Source of the DNA: a virus
Reading direction: 5' to 3' (one strand)
Virus record (IMG/VR): IMGVR_UViG_3300030106_004514
Location: 1 to 38,497 of that record
Length of the DNA: 38,497 bases
The position numbers were made by a program, and so were the translations under genes. The notes beneath the pieces are model-generated. The model was not told the DNA's origin, ran no database searches, and was given only the letters and a program-made list of their open reading frames with translations. The first letter of the stretch is position 1; the number at the start of each line of letters is the position of its first letter. Positions 31,651 through 38,497 of the stretch are shown here, in pieces.

Positions 31651-31950
31651 TTACTGCTCCTGGTTCCATGCGGCAGCCACGTCGGCTGGACCGTTGGTCT
31701 TGGCTAGCGAGTGGGCGACAATCTGAAGCTCACGCTTCTTCGCCAACCGCTTGCGGTCTAGCTCCTGAATCTTCTCATTACGCAGGTCGATTGCCTGCTG
31801 CATAATCTGAGACGTATGCACACGCGCCTTCGCGGCTGCGCTCATGGCCTTGGCCCGGCGCTCAACACGGTCGCTCTCTGCGGTGGCCCTCTTCCACATC
31901 AGGAAGAAGAAGCCACACATGGCTGTCAGGGCAGGGATAACGTATTCCAT
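31651..31950 (-). CDS. Small membrane-anchored coiled-coil protein
   Basis: A 99-aa protein. Residues 3-20 (YVIPALTAMCGFFFLMW) form a transmembrane helix and the remainder is a basic coiled coil (ATAESDRVERRAKAMSAAAK onwards). ATG 31950 is preferred: it overlaps the previous stop as TGATG and has GGAG 6 nt upstream; GTG 31962 is the alternative. Short anchor plus coil is a layout of inner-membrane lysis proteins such as Rz-like proteins and of small holins. It is close to the holin candidate and endolysin, so a lysis role is plausible. Confidence 0.65.
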   Translation of the reverse strand: MEYVIPALTAMCGFFFLMWKRATAESDRVERRAKAMSAAAKARVHTSQIMQQAIDLRNEKIQELDRKRLAKKRELQIVAHSLAKTNGPADVAAAWNQEQ

Positions 31951-32204
31951 CAGGCGCTCCACTTTACCTTGTTGGCCCAGTAGGCCGGAGACGAGGGGCC
32001 ACGAGCAATGTTCTTGGCATGCCTGCTTTTAAATGCAGCGCGCTGCTCCTTCGACTGGTTGGTCTTCGCCCCTTGCTCGCCAAACCGGATGAGCTTCCCC
32101 GCATGCAGAACCACGTGGCTCTTGGTTGGGTGGCCAGGGGTTCGCCTTGGCTTCCCTGGGGACAGACTCGCCCTGAGCTTTGCCGCCGTCTGCCGTGCGC
32201 TCAT
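31950..32204 (-). CDS. Conserved small phage protein (GKLIRFGEQG...RHAKNIA type)
   Basis: An 84-aa basic protein. GKLIRFGEQGAKTNQSKEQR, then FKSRHAKNIARG and AYWANKVKW, matches a pattern shared by many marine and freshwater phages and some virion-associated proteins of unknown function. It starts at ATG 32204 (ATGA overlap with the holin candidate) and its stop overlaps the next start as TGATG. No membrane segment. Function unknown. Confidence 0.75.
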   Translation of the reverse strand: MSARQTAAKLRASLSPGKPRRTPGHPTKSHVVLHAGKLIRFGEQGAKTNQSKEQRAAFKSRHAKNIARGPSSPAYWANKVKWSA

Positions 32205-32482
32205 CTTGGCTCCGTCTTCGTCTTGGCAGGGATGCGCGCCCCTTGGCGCACCAGCTTCTCAAGCTTCTCATCCGCTGCCTTCTCTTTGATAATCCTCAGC
32301 ACTTCCTCTGCGGTGGCAGCGATGGCATCCAGGACGTTGTCGAGTTCCTTCTGGTCAGCCTCACGCTTCTTCTCCAGCCGCAGCATGCGCTTGTCGCTTT
32401 GCATGTGCAGGTAGATCAAGAAGGCGCAGAACATCCCAAGGACGCCCTGCTCCATCAAGCTGCCGACGAACTCTTCGCCCAT
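32201..32482 (-). CDS. Holin candidate (single-helix, BhlA/UviB-like layout)
   Basis: A 93-aa protein beginning MGEEFVGSLMEQGVLGMFCA, then FLIYLHMQ: an acidic N-terminus followed by one membrane helix (residues 11-26). A long basic/acidic coiled coil then runs through KKREADQKELDNVLDAIAAT and beyond. This layout (short N-terminus, one helix, charged helical tail) is that of BhlA/UviB-type holins. ATG 32482 overlaps the previous stop as TGATG. Placement in the same late cluster as an M15 endolysin supports the lysis reading, but the sequence alone does not prove hole formation. Confidence 0.65.
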   Translation of the reverse strand: MGEEFVGSLMEQGVLGMFCAFLIYLHMQSDKRMLRLEKKREADQKELDNVLDAIAATAEEVLRIIKEKAADEKLEKLVRQGARIPAKTKTEPR

Positions 32483-32850
32483 CAGAAATAGACCGCCACC
32501 GAGAAAGCCTGCGCCGCCTCGTACTGAAGCGCATCCGCAGTCCCCTCGTCGATGGGGAGGTAGAGGCTCTGGCCAGCAGGGATGGGCAGGCCGGTGGTGG
32601 TGGCGTGTCCCCCGTTCGCGCTGTACAGATACACGACAGCGGTCGCATGCGGGTTGCCGATGACCAGTGCCTTCGGAGCCCTGGGCCACGGGCGGCTGAG
32701 GGTGTTGGCAACCGCAGCCACCTTTGCCACCACTGCGTCAAGCAGGGCTGTGTTGGATGCGAAGGTGGCAGCGTCAAGCTTCACGATAACGAAGTTGCCG
32801 TTGACCACTGGGAAGTTGGACACCTGTCTTGATGATACACCTGTGCTCAT
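32482..32850 (-). CDS. Small virion surface protein, hypothetical
   Basis: A 122-aa, mostly beta-strand protein (NFPVVNGNFVIVKLDAATFA at the start region; later KALVIGNPHATAVVYLYSAN and PIPAGQSLYLPI), a pattern common in phage decoration or fibre-associated proteins. ATG 32850 is preferred because it overlaps the previous stop as ATGA; ATG 32871 is the longer alternative. It directly follows the LamG gene and a 68-aa gene. Exact role unknown. Confidence 0.6.
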   Translation of the reverse strand: MSTGVSSRQVSNFPVVNGNFVIVKLDAATFASNTALLDAVVAKVAAVANTLSRPWPRAPKALVIGNPHATAVVYLYSANGGHATTTGLPIPAGQSLYLPIDEGTADALQYEAAQAFSVAVYF

Positions 32851-33053
32851 GGGGTTGGCTCCTCTTGCCATGCTGATGTCTGGACTAATGCAAAGGCTGC
32901 GGCGTGGTCAATCCATCCGTCAACCGGCTCGGTGAATTTGAGGATAGCCTCTGTGCCATCAAGGCTGTAGCGAGGCTGGGTAGTGACGCATGTGGGGTTC
33001 TCCATGTGGGAGGCCACATCATCAGCGGGGTACACTCGGTAGTGAAGGATCAT
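32847..33053 (-). CDS. Small hypothetical protein next to LamG gene
   Basis: A 68-aa protein (MILHYRVYPADDVASHMENP at the start, then SLDGTEAILKFTEPVDGWID), mostly beta. It starts at ATG 33053 and is joined on both sides by 4-nt ATGA overlaps, so it is expressed with the LamG protein and the beta protein; all three may form one surface structure. No known family was recognised. Confidence 0.6.
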   Translation of the reverse strand: MILHYRVYPADDVASHMENPTCVTTQPRYSLDGTEAILKFTEPVDGWIDHAAAFALVQTSAWQEEPTP

Positions 33054-34612
33054 GGCGGTGAATCGTCCTTAACGTCAGAGGCTGCCAGGTTAACTGCGGT
33101 GCCGTTGTCTCCCTCGGACCCGTAGTCAACCAGTGTGGGGAAGCTGTTGTCTCCAGCCCCAAAGCGATACAAGTGCTGCGGCGGGGTGGGCAGGGACCTG
33201 GGGTCTGGCATGTTGCCCGCTGCGTACAGGGCCGTGATGTCAGACGCGCTAAGCGCGCTGGTCCACATGCTTACCTGGGAGATGTTGCCTGAGAAGTATT
33301 GCTCAAGGTCTGACGCGCCGTCGTACCGGAACACGCCGATGCTAAAGTCGGACACATCAATGTCGCTGCTCCTGGACTTGGAGAACCCGACGTAGTTTCC
33401 GTCAGCGTATAGCTTGACCGCCTCTGCTGTGCTGGCCTGTCCACTGAACGTGATGACAATGTTGTGCCACTCTCCATCTGTTGGGTCGATGCCGTTAGGA
33501 TCTGTCGAGTTAACCCAGACCTCTTTGGTCGCTCCGTTGGGGCTACTGGTGGCGTCGTCCCTGCCGAACAGGCCAGCGGTTGATGTGGCGCTGCCGATCG
33601 CCTTGAAGTACGCAGGGCTCCCGCCAGAGGCTCCTTGGATCTGCAAGTAGTAGTACTTAACGCTAGAGCTTGAGTGGCCGAATGACCATAGGGCTTGCTG
33701 TGCAGTGCTTGTGGTCTTGAACCATACGGATACGGTCTGCGGCTCATCCTGCCAGTCGAAGTTCCCGCCCGAGCTAACCACGGCGTCGGCCTGGATGTAG
33801 TCCTGCACGCCATCAAACAGGTAGCTCATCCCTGCCGGGTAGCCATCAACGATGGACGAGATGGTCATGTTATATGCGGTGCCGTCCGCCCCGCCAGACC
33901 CGTAGTCCTTCAGGGTGGGGAACAAGACATCCCCGTTGCCGAACTTGTAGTAGTGGCGCGGGGCTGGCGTAAGGGCCAACTCGTTGACTGGTCGGTTGTT
34001 GTTGTACACGGCTGCGACCTGGGCGGCGGTTAGCTCCGAGGTGTACAGGCTGGCCTGGTGAATGAGGCAGTCGGCGGCGTAGCTAGTGGCCCCGCCAAGT
34101 CGTCGAGCGCCAAACGCCATGGTGTCGGAGGTGAGGGCTCCTGCGCTTAGGTTGACGACAGTGGGCGTCCCTCCGTCAACGTATACGTGGATCCTCGTTG
34201 AGCCGTCATAGGTCACCACGATGTGATGCCACGCCCCGTCGTCCAGCCCCGCGCCAATAACAACCGGGTTGCCTCCGGTGCCAATCGGGTAAGAGCCTGA
34301 ACTGTCCCCCCACCCATACAGGTTGATGGCCCCGCTAGCAGAGATAGCCAGCCAGTACCTTGTGGTTGCAGCGCCTGAGTTGGTGAACGACCACAGGGCC
34401 GACAGTGACGCGGACGTGGGGGGCACCTTGGCCCAGATGGACACCGAGTGCTCCGTGTTTCCGAAGTCGATAAGGGCTGCGGCTCCGTTAGCAAGGACGT
34501 AGTCGTCTACGCCGTCAAAGTCGTAGGACTTGCCTTCTGGGGCCGGGGCGGCGCCCCCTCCTCCGACCAGCATCGGCCTCGCAAACGGAGACCATGGAGG
34601 GGCACCGTTCAT
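33050..34612 (-). CDS. Tandem LamG (concanavalin-like) lectin protein, candidate receptor binder
   Basis: A 520-aa protein with two jelly-roll LamG/concanavalin-like domains, at about residues 28-215 and 255-465. Typical landmarks appear twice: YDFDGVDDYV and YLFDGVQDYI at the start, the ISLYVD-like segment (IHVYVDGGTPT, then AVKLYADGNYVGF), and GAWHHIVVTYDGS versus GEWHNIVITFSG. Each is followed by a matching linker (YYKFGNGDVLFPTLKDYGSG, and the copy YRFGAGDNSFPTLVDYGSEG). The gene therefore arose by internal duplication. Such domains bind sugars, so host-surface binding is likely. It follows the endolysin (ATGA overlap) rather than the tail nozzle. Confidence 0.75.
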   Translation of the reverse strand: MNGAPPWSPFARPMLVGGGGAAPAPEGKSYDFDGVDDYVLANGAAALIDFGNTEHSVSIWAKVPPTSASLSALWSFTNSGAATTRYWLAISASGAINLYGWGDSSGSYPIGTGGNPVVIGAGLDDGAWHHIVVTYDGSTRIHVYVDGGTPTVVNLSAGALTSDTMAFGARRLGGATSYAADCLIHQASLYTSELTAAQVAAVYNNNRPVNELALTPAPRHYYKFGNGDVLFPTLKDYGSGGADGTAYNMTISSIVDGYPAGMSYLFDGVQDYIQADAVVSSGGNFDWQDEPQTVSVWFKTTSTAQQALWSFGHSSSSVKYYYLQIQGASGGSPAYFKAIGSATSTAGLFGRDDATSSPNGATKEVWVNSTDPNGIDPTDGEWHNIVITFSGQASTAEAVKLYADGNYVGFSKSRSSDIDVSDFSIGVFRYDGASDLEQYFSGNISQVSMWTSALSASDITALYAAGNMPDPRSLPTPPQHLYRFGAGDNSFPTLVDYGSEGDNGTAVNLAASDVKDDSPP

Positions 34613-35247
34613 GCTAGCTCCCGCTCATGCAGCCACGCCCAGAGGCTAGGGCTGACAGGCATTAGCCTGGACTTGAATGGCTTGGTCAACCCGCTCTCTT
34701 CCTTCGCTGCCTTGATGGCTGCCTTGGTGCGTGGGCCGATGATGCCATCAGATGGCCCAACATCAAAGCCTTTGGCGTTGAGTGCATCCTGAACGAGCTT
34801 CATTCTTTCGGCTTTTGGAACTTGGACATGAGGGCCGTCACGAAACGTAACCCAAAGAGCACCCGCTTCAAGGCCGACATCTTTCGCCAGGCCGCCCATA
34901 GGGATGTACCACCTACGGAGGCTGCCTTTCTGTAGAAGCTCAAGAGAAAGGCCATCGCTCTTTGGAGGCCTGCCTTCGTAGAGGACGTCATCTTCATCGT
35001 CTGCTCCAGAGTAGATCCATAGGTCAGCGGCCAGGGACGGGAGGTAGTTGTGCAGGCTGAACTTCTTCACCCCGTCGAGCTTAGACCTGCCGGCTTTGTA
35101 TGCGGTGTTCTGCTCAGCAGGGGTGCGGTGCGCCCAGATCAAACACATGGAGGTGCCAGGGTTTGCAGTGCTGTGCGTGACAGCCAACTCGTTGACTCGC
35201 CAGCGCAGCCACTCATGCAGGTCCGAAAGCTTTGGGGGCGTTCTCAT
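34609..35247 (-). CDS. Endolysin: M15-type peptidase with PG-binding domain
   Basis: A 212-aa protein. The N-terminal peptidase has zinc-binding residues in LHNYLPSLAADL (His and Asp, residues about 64-74) and FRDGPHVQV (His, near 135), the pattern of VanY/L-alanoyl-D-glutamate peptidases (M15). The C-terminal peptidoglycan-binding repeat (VQDALNAKGFDVGPSDGIIG, then PRTKAAIKAAK, residues about 150-182) anchors it. It cuts the peptide stem of the cell wall at lysis. There is no signal peptide, so a holin must release it; candidates are downstream. It starts at ATG 35247 (ATGA overlap). The separate transglycosylase at 17.5 kb is a second wall-cutting enzyme. Confidence 0.85.
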   Translation of the reverse strand: MRTPPKLSDLHEWLRWRVNELAVTHSTANPGTSMCLIWAHRTPAEQNTAYKAGRSKLDGVKKFSLHNYLPSLAADLWIYSGADDEDDVLYEGRPPKSDGLSLELLQKGSLRRWYIPMGGLAKDVGLEAGALWVTFRDGPHVQVPKAERMKLVQDALNAKGFDVGPSDGIIGPRTKAAIKAAKEESGLTKPFKSRLMPVSPSLWAWLHERELA

Positions 35248-38200
35248 TTCCTATCCTTGTAGTCCGAGGCTCCAATACCAAACACCGAGGGGGCCATGCG
35301 AGCGACGCCCTCTGCCACGCCGTACTTCTCTGTGAACTCTTGCATGTCTTGTAGGCTGATCGGCATTACAGCGCCAAGCGCCATGCCGGGCAGGGACTCA
35401 ATGGGGTCGCCCTTGAAGTCTTTGCCGTATGCCAACTGGAACCCAATCGAAGCGGCAGGGGACGCCTTGCCACGAAGGGCGCGCTCTACCTCTCGGCCAA
35501 GGCCCTCTCCGTAGTTGCGAAGCTCCCCGGTGGCCAGCTTCTGCGATGGCCGGTAGAGCAGGCGAAGCATCGGGGCCAGGCCTCCGGTTGCGTCGTATCG
35601 GGTGTTGCCGATTCGGATCTTCCCAAAGTCAGAAGACATCGGGTCCAGGTTGACTCCGTCAGATCCCTCTTCAGCAAACGCGGCGTTGAGGAGAGCAACC
35701 CCTGATGCCCACTTAAGGGCAACCGTCCCCAACTCGCGCATGACAATCCTCTCTGCCATCACAGAGTCGAGGTGGTTGCCCTTAGCATTCGCAGCTAGCC
35801 GAGCGCCGCCGACAAGCGGACGCATAAGAGTTCTTACACGAGACCACGCAAACTTAGGGCTGAACATGATTGCGTTCAGCATCCTGGAGATCTTAGGCGC
35901 GCGGTCAGCGCCAAGCGGCAGCTTCGTTCTGCCCGTACTCATGTTAATCAAGTCTGCGATTTCATTGAGGTTCTTTGAGCCAAGCTCCTTGAGAATCTCT
36001 TGAGCCTCGCTCACCGTCTTGGCGTCACTCAGCCCGGTTAGCTGCATAAACTTTTCTTTGCGAAGCCGGTTCAGCGGCAGCGAGTAGGTGCGCTCGGAGA
36101 AGCGGCCAAACGTGTCCAGCTTCTTCATGGCCTCAGCCATTGCGCCCTTGTCCGTCTCTTTGTACATGCGGCGAAGCAGCCTGTCCCCGAACACGTTCCC
36201 GGAGAACTGGTCCTCCGATGTCCTCAGCCGGCCACCGGGCTTCATCCCTTGCGGGTCGATCCTGCTACCGATGCCCGTGTAGTCCACGCCAGCGCCCCGG
36301 GCGGCAGCGGCCTTCAGCCTCTCTAGCTTTAAGGCGTCGCCAGCCAGGCCTTGGATGTCGCCGTCTACGATCTCCCGCTGAGCCCTGTATGCGTACATCT
36401 CTCCAGCGTCCAGCGTCTTATCCAGCGCCTGCTCAGCCTTGCCCCCCTTGACAGCGCCGAACATGTCTCTGAACACCGCCTTCGTGTTGGCAACAGAATT
36501 GCTGCCAGACAGAGAGACGATTCCCTGGCGGCCAGGGGCTGACAGGTCGACCGACGCCAAGAACATCTTAGGCATAGACATGACATCGAGCAGAAGGTTG
36601 GTGACGTATCCCTTGCTGTCCAGCGCACGGAGGTCGGCCAGGTCGGCAGCCTGCTTCATCTCAATAGCGGATGTCCTCACATCCATTAGCTTCTTTAGCT
36701 CTTCGGTGGTGGCCTCAAGAGGAAACCCGTTGGCGTCTACGTCTAGCTGGTCAAGAGGCTTGCCAAGGCGCTGGGCGATCTTCTTGATGATCTCCTGCTC
36801 CACCTTGGAGTACTCCTTGATGTTGGACGCCACCCGCTCAATGTTCTTCGCCTCTTTGGCTGTTAGCTTCTTACCCCGTGATGCGGTGGCACGAGCCTTC
36901 ATGCTGATGACGTCGTAGTCTTTTCCGATCATCATCTTCTGGGCGTTGAGCGCACGGCCTCTCTCAGATGCGCTACGCTTGAGAGCCTCCATCGTGTTGT
37001 AGAAGCTCTCTTCAATCCTGGCCAACTCAACGACCTGGTCCTTGGCCTCATCAAGCCGGTCGGCCATGGCGAACTCTCTGATGCGCTCCTGTACGGCCAT
37101 GTGCTGGTCCTGGAGCCTGCGCCCATGCAGCATGACCGCCGCTCCCTCAGCATCAGACAGAGGCCTGGGCACTGAGTTGACGTCGTCAATCAGAACCTCG
37201 ACGCGGTCAAGGATGCCATCGTTCTTGGCCTGGTCCACTGCCTGCTGGAATGACTTGCTGACAGGGACGGGCAGCGGGTCTCCTCCCGGGATGACGCCTT
37301 CCCTCACCTTCTCAATGTCAGACATCTTGGCAGTCATGACCTGCTGGAAGTCATCGACGACGTCGCCGGCTGCCTGGGTTACGGGCTGTGTCACGGCTGT
37401 GGTGGATGGCGCTGGCGAGGTCACGATGTCCTCGACCTCCTCAACCACGGGAGAGGGGGCCGGGGCCGTCTGGGGAGGAGGCGGCTCAGGAACTCCCTTG
37501 GCTGCCTGCTTCGCCTTCTTTGCCTGGGATGCCTTCATCAAGCGCCTAAGCGGACCCGCCACACCCACAAGCTCAAGGCCTGCCTCAACGGGGTCTGTCT
37601 TCAGCACGCCGCCCGGGTTGTTTATCAGCGACGCATACCACCCGCCAATGTCGCCAATGATGCCTCCCTGGTCTGCGGCTAGAATCTCCCCACGGGTTTT
37701 CTTCTGCATCCCTGCCGGGCCATACAGCGCCTCCGGGGTTTCCGTCTGCTCTCCAAACGGATTGAACTCCTGCAAGTCCCTGGCAAGCGCGCTCTCTGTC
37801 GGCAGCGCCCCCTTGGCCTCAGCCCGCTGCACCGCTCGCTCAGCAGTGGTGATAACGTCGGGTTCACCCGCCGCCTCAAACGCACCGCCAGCCTCTCTAA
37901 GCAAAACCCTGGAGCCCGGGATGGGGACGCCCAGGATTGTCTCGTTCTTCTCTGGTCCCGTGGTGCCGGTGGGCGTGGTCATGGTCGCCCTGCGGAACCC
38001 CTCCCTTGCAGGGATGGGGACTGGGCTCCTGTATAGACCAGGCTTGTCCGGGGTGATCGCCGCGCCCTCTGGGAGTTGGGCTAGCTGTCGCTGGCTAAGC
38101 GGAGCGGGCGGTGGTGGCAGCTTTGGCCTTTCGACGATCTTCTCTGGGTCAACGTCGCCGTTGTCCACCAGGGCCTTTACGGTCTTGGACACCTGCTCAG

Positions 38201-38261
38201 CGGTCGGCGGCTTCTCAAAGTGGAGCACGGTCCCGTCGTTAAGTGTGATGTCGTAGGCCAC
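35244..38261 (-). CDS. Large internal virion (ejection-type) protein
   Basis: A 1005-aa protein starting at GTG 38261, 4 bp after the stop of the 502-aa protein. The first 40 residues (AYDITLNDGTVLHFEKPPTA, then EQVSKTVKALVDNG) resemble a short domain found at the start of many large phage virion proteins. Proline-rich stretches lie near residues 50 and 255. Residues about 380-530 are helical, and residues 565-690 (LLDVMSMPKMFLASVDLSAP and on) match large polyvalent phage proteins. No membrane segment. It is the last and largest of the 205-502-1005 series, so an internal head protein that passes into the cell with the DNA is likely. TTG 38297 would lengthen it but overlaps the upstream gene. 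Confidence 0.7.
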   Translation of the reverse strand: MAYDITLNDGTVLHFEKPPTAEQVSKTVKALVDNGDVDPEKIVERPKLPPPPAPLSQRQLAQLPEGAAITPDKPGLYRSPVPIPAREGFRRATMTTPTGTTGPEKNETILGVPIPGSRVLLREAGGAFEAAGEPDVITTAERAVQRAEAKGALPTESALARDLQEFNPFGEQTETPEALYGPAGMQKKTRGEILAADQGGIIGDIGGWYASLINNPGGVLKTDPVEAGLELVGVAGPLRRLMKASQAKKAKQAAKGVPEPPPPQTAPAPSPVVEEVEDIVTSPAPSTTAVTQPVTQAAGDVVDDFQQVMTAKMSDIEKVREGVIPGGDPLPVPVSKSFQQAVDQAKNDGILDRVEVLIDDVNSVPRPLSDAEGAAVMLHGRRLQDQHMAVQERIREFAMADRLDEAKDQVVELARIEESFYNTMEALKRSASERGRALNAQKMMIGKDYDVISMKARATASRGKKLTAKEAKNIERVASNIKEYSKVEQEIIKKIAQRLGKPLDQLDVDANGFPLEATTEELKKLMDVRTSAIEMKQAADLADLRALDSKGYVTNLLLDVMSMPKMFLASVDLSAPGRQGIVSLSGSNSVANTKAVFRDMFGAVKGGKAEQALDKTLDAGEMYAYRAQREIVDGDIQGLAGDALKLERLKAAAARGAGVDYTGIGSRIDPQGMKPGGRLRTSEDQFSGNVFGDRLLRRMYKETDKGAMAEAMKKLDTFGRFSERTYSLPLNRLRKEKFMQLTGLSDAKTVSEAQEILKELGSKNLNEIADLINMSTGRTKLPLGADRAPKISRMLNAIMFSPKFAWSRVRTLMRPLVGGARLAANAKGNHLDSVMAERIVMRELGTVALKWASGVALLNAAFAEEGSDGVNLDPMSSDFGKIRIGNTRYDATGGLAPMLRLLYRPSQKLATGELRNYGEGLGREVERALRGKASPAASIGFQLAYGKDFKGDPIESLPGMALGAVMPISLQDMQEFTEKYGVAEGVARMAPSVFGIGASDYKDRK

Positions 38262-38265
38262 TGCG

Positions 38266-38497
38266 CTACTCGCCAAGGGTGACGGGGATAGGACCAAGGC
38301 CTTCGACGTCTACTGTGGCCTTCTTCTTGCGGGCCTGCGGGGCCAAGCGCCCGATGTCCTCTCCGGTCCTGCGGATAACTTCGTTTGCTTCCGCGACCGC
38401 AACCAACGCCTTTTGCATCTCTTCGGCGGCGGCCTCATCGCTAAGCTCGGCACCTCTTCCGCCTAGCAGCCTGATTGTCTCTTCCGCGCCAGATCTA
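38266..38497 (-). CDS. C-terminal end of the mid-size internal virion protein
   Basis: This is the same gene as the one at 1-1376, read through the circular joint. The frame continues without a break and ends at TAG 38266-38268, followed after 4 bp by the GTG start of the 1005-aa protein. The last residues are DVEGLGPIPVTLGE. Bases 38399-38496 repeat 1-98, so only 38266-38398 is unique. The final base of the window, A 38497, differs from its counterpart C 99. Confidence 0.8.
   Translation of the reverse strand, partial: RSGAEETIRLLGGRGAELSDEAAAEEMQKALVAVAEANEVIRRTGEDIGRLAPQARKKKATVDVEGLGPIPVTLGE
38399..38496. repeat. Terminal overlap, right copy (98 bp)
   Basis: Second copy of the 98-bp sequence found at 1-98. 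The match ends at 38496; the last base of the window does not continue it. Confidence 0.9.

Noticed and set aside
37042-38256. Open frame of 404 codons on the plus strand opposite the 1005-aa virion gene
   Set aside because: Serine/proline/glycine-rich composition typical of antisense shadow; no ribosome site and no matching family.

Overview
The window reads as one complete, circular genome of a short-tailed (podovirus-like) dsDNA bacteriophage of about 38.4 kb. Bases 1-98 recur at 38399-38496, and one virion gene runs across the joint (38266 through the end, continuing at 1-1376). The window is GC-rich, tightly packed and has strong AGGAGG-type ribosome binding sites, so the host is a bacterium; nothing in the sequence fixes which one. 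No integrase, tRNA gene, CRISPR array, insertion sequence, DNA polymerase, primase or RNA polymerase was recognised.

There are two transcription arms that diverge from a switch region at 19.7-20.4 kb and converge at 28.35 kb. The switch region holds a small XRE repressor, an AT-rich island with inverted repeats, a leftward repressor promoter overlapping a perfect 13-bp operator-like palindrome, and a candidate rightward promoter.

The leftward (minus-strand) arm starts with a DnaB-type helicase, a RuvC-like resolvase, a secreted lytic transglycosylase and two small proteins. It continues with small and large terminase, scaffold, major capsid, a one-helix membrane protein, portal, adaptor, a large beta-propeller-type tail nozzle, a beta-helix protein and two large virion proteins. 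After these come three proteins of rising size (205, 502 and 1005 aa) that look like an ejection set. Across the contig joint follow an M15 peptidase endolysin, a tandem LamG protein, a holin candidate, other small membrane proteins and a 922-aa lysine/alanine-rich protein. Adjacent genes are mostly coupled by ATGA or TGATG overlaps.

The rightward (plus-strand) arm, 20.4-28.2 kb, divides in two. The first part, 20.4-23.1 kb, has small unrecognised genes, five of which have their own structured leader. The second, 23.1-28.2 kb, is a compact operon with a cysteine-rich DUF7227/GP88-type protein, a coiled-coil protein with 13-residue repeats, a DUF3846 protein, a Rad52-type annealing protein, an SSB-like DUF669 protein and a zinc-finger protein. 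It ends at a strong intrinsic terminator at 28295-28351. Together with the helicase and RuvC on the other arm, this is a recombination-linked replication set that must borrow a host polymerase.

Two features were not explained by known families. (1) The five leaders end in the same 13-nt hairpin that contains the Shine-Dalgarno sequence. It always lies exactly 3 nt before the start codon, has one compensatory base-pair change, and is preceded within 1-5 nt by a second hairpin. (2) The palindrome GCATGC is strongly concentrated in the rightward arm: 39 copies in 8.3 kb against about 11 in the other 30 kb (counted by eye), in all reading frames and within the leaders.
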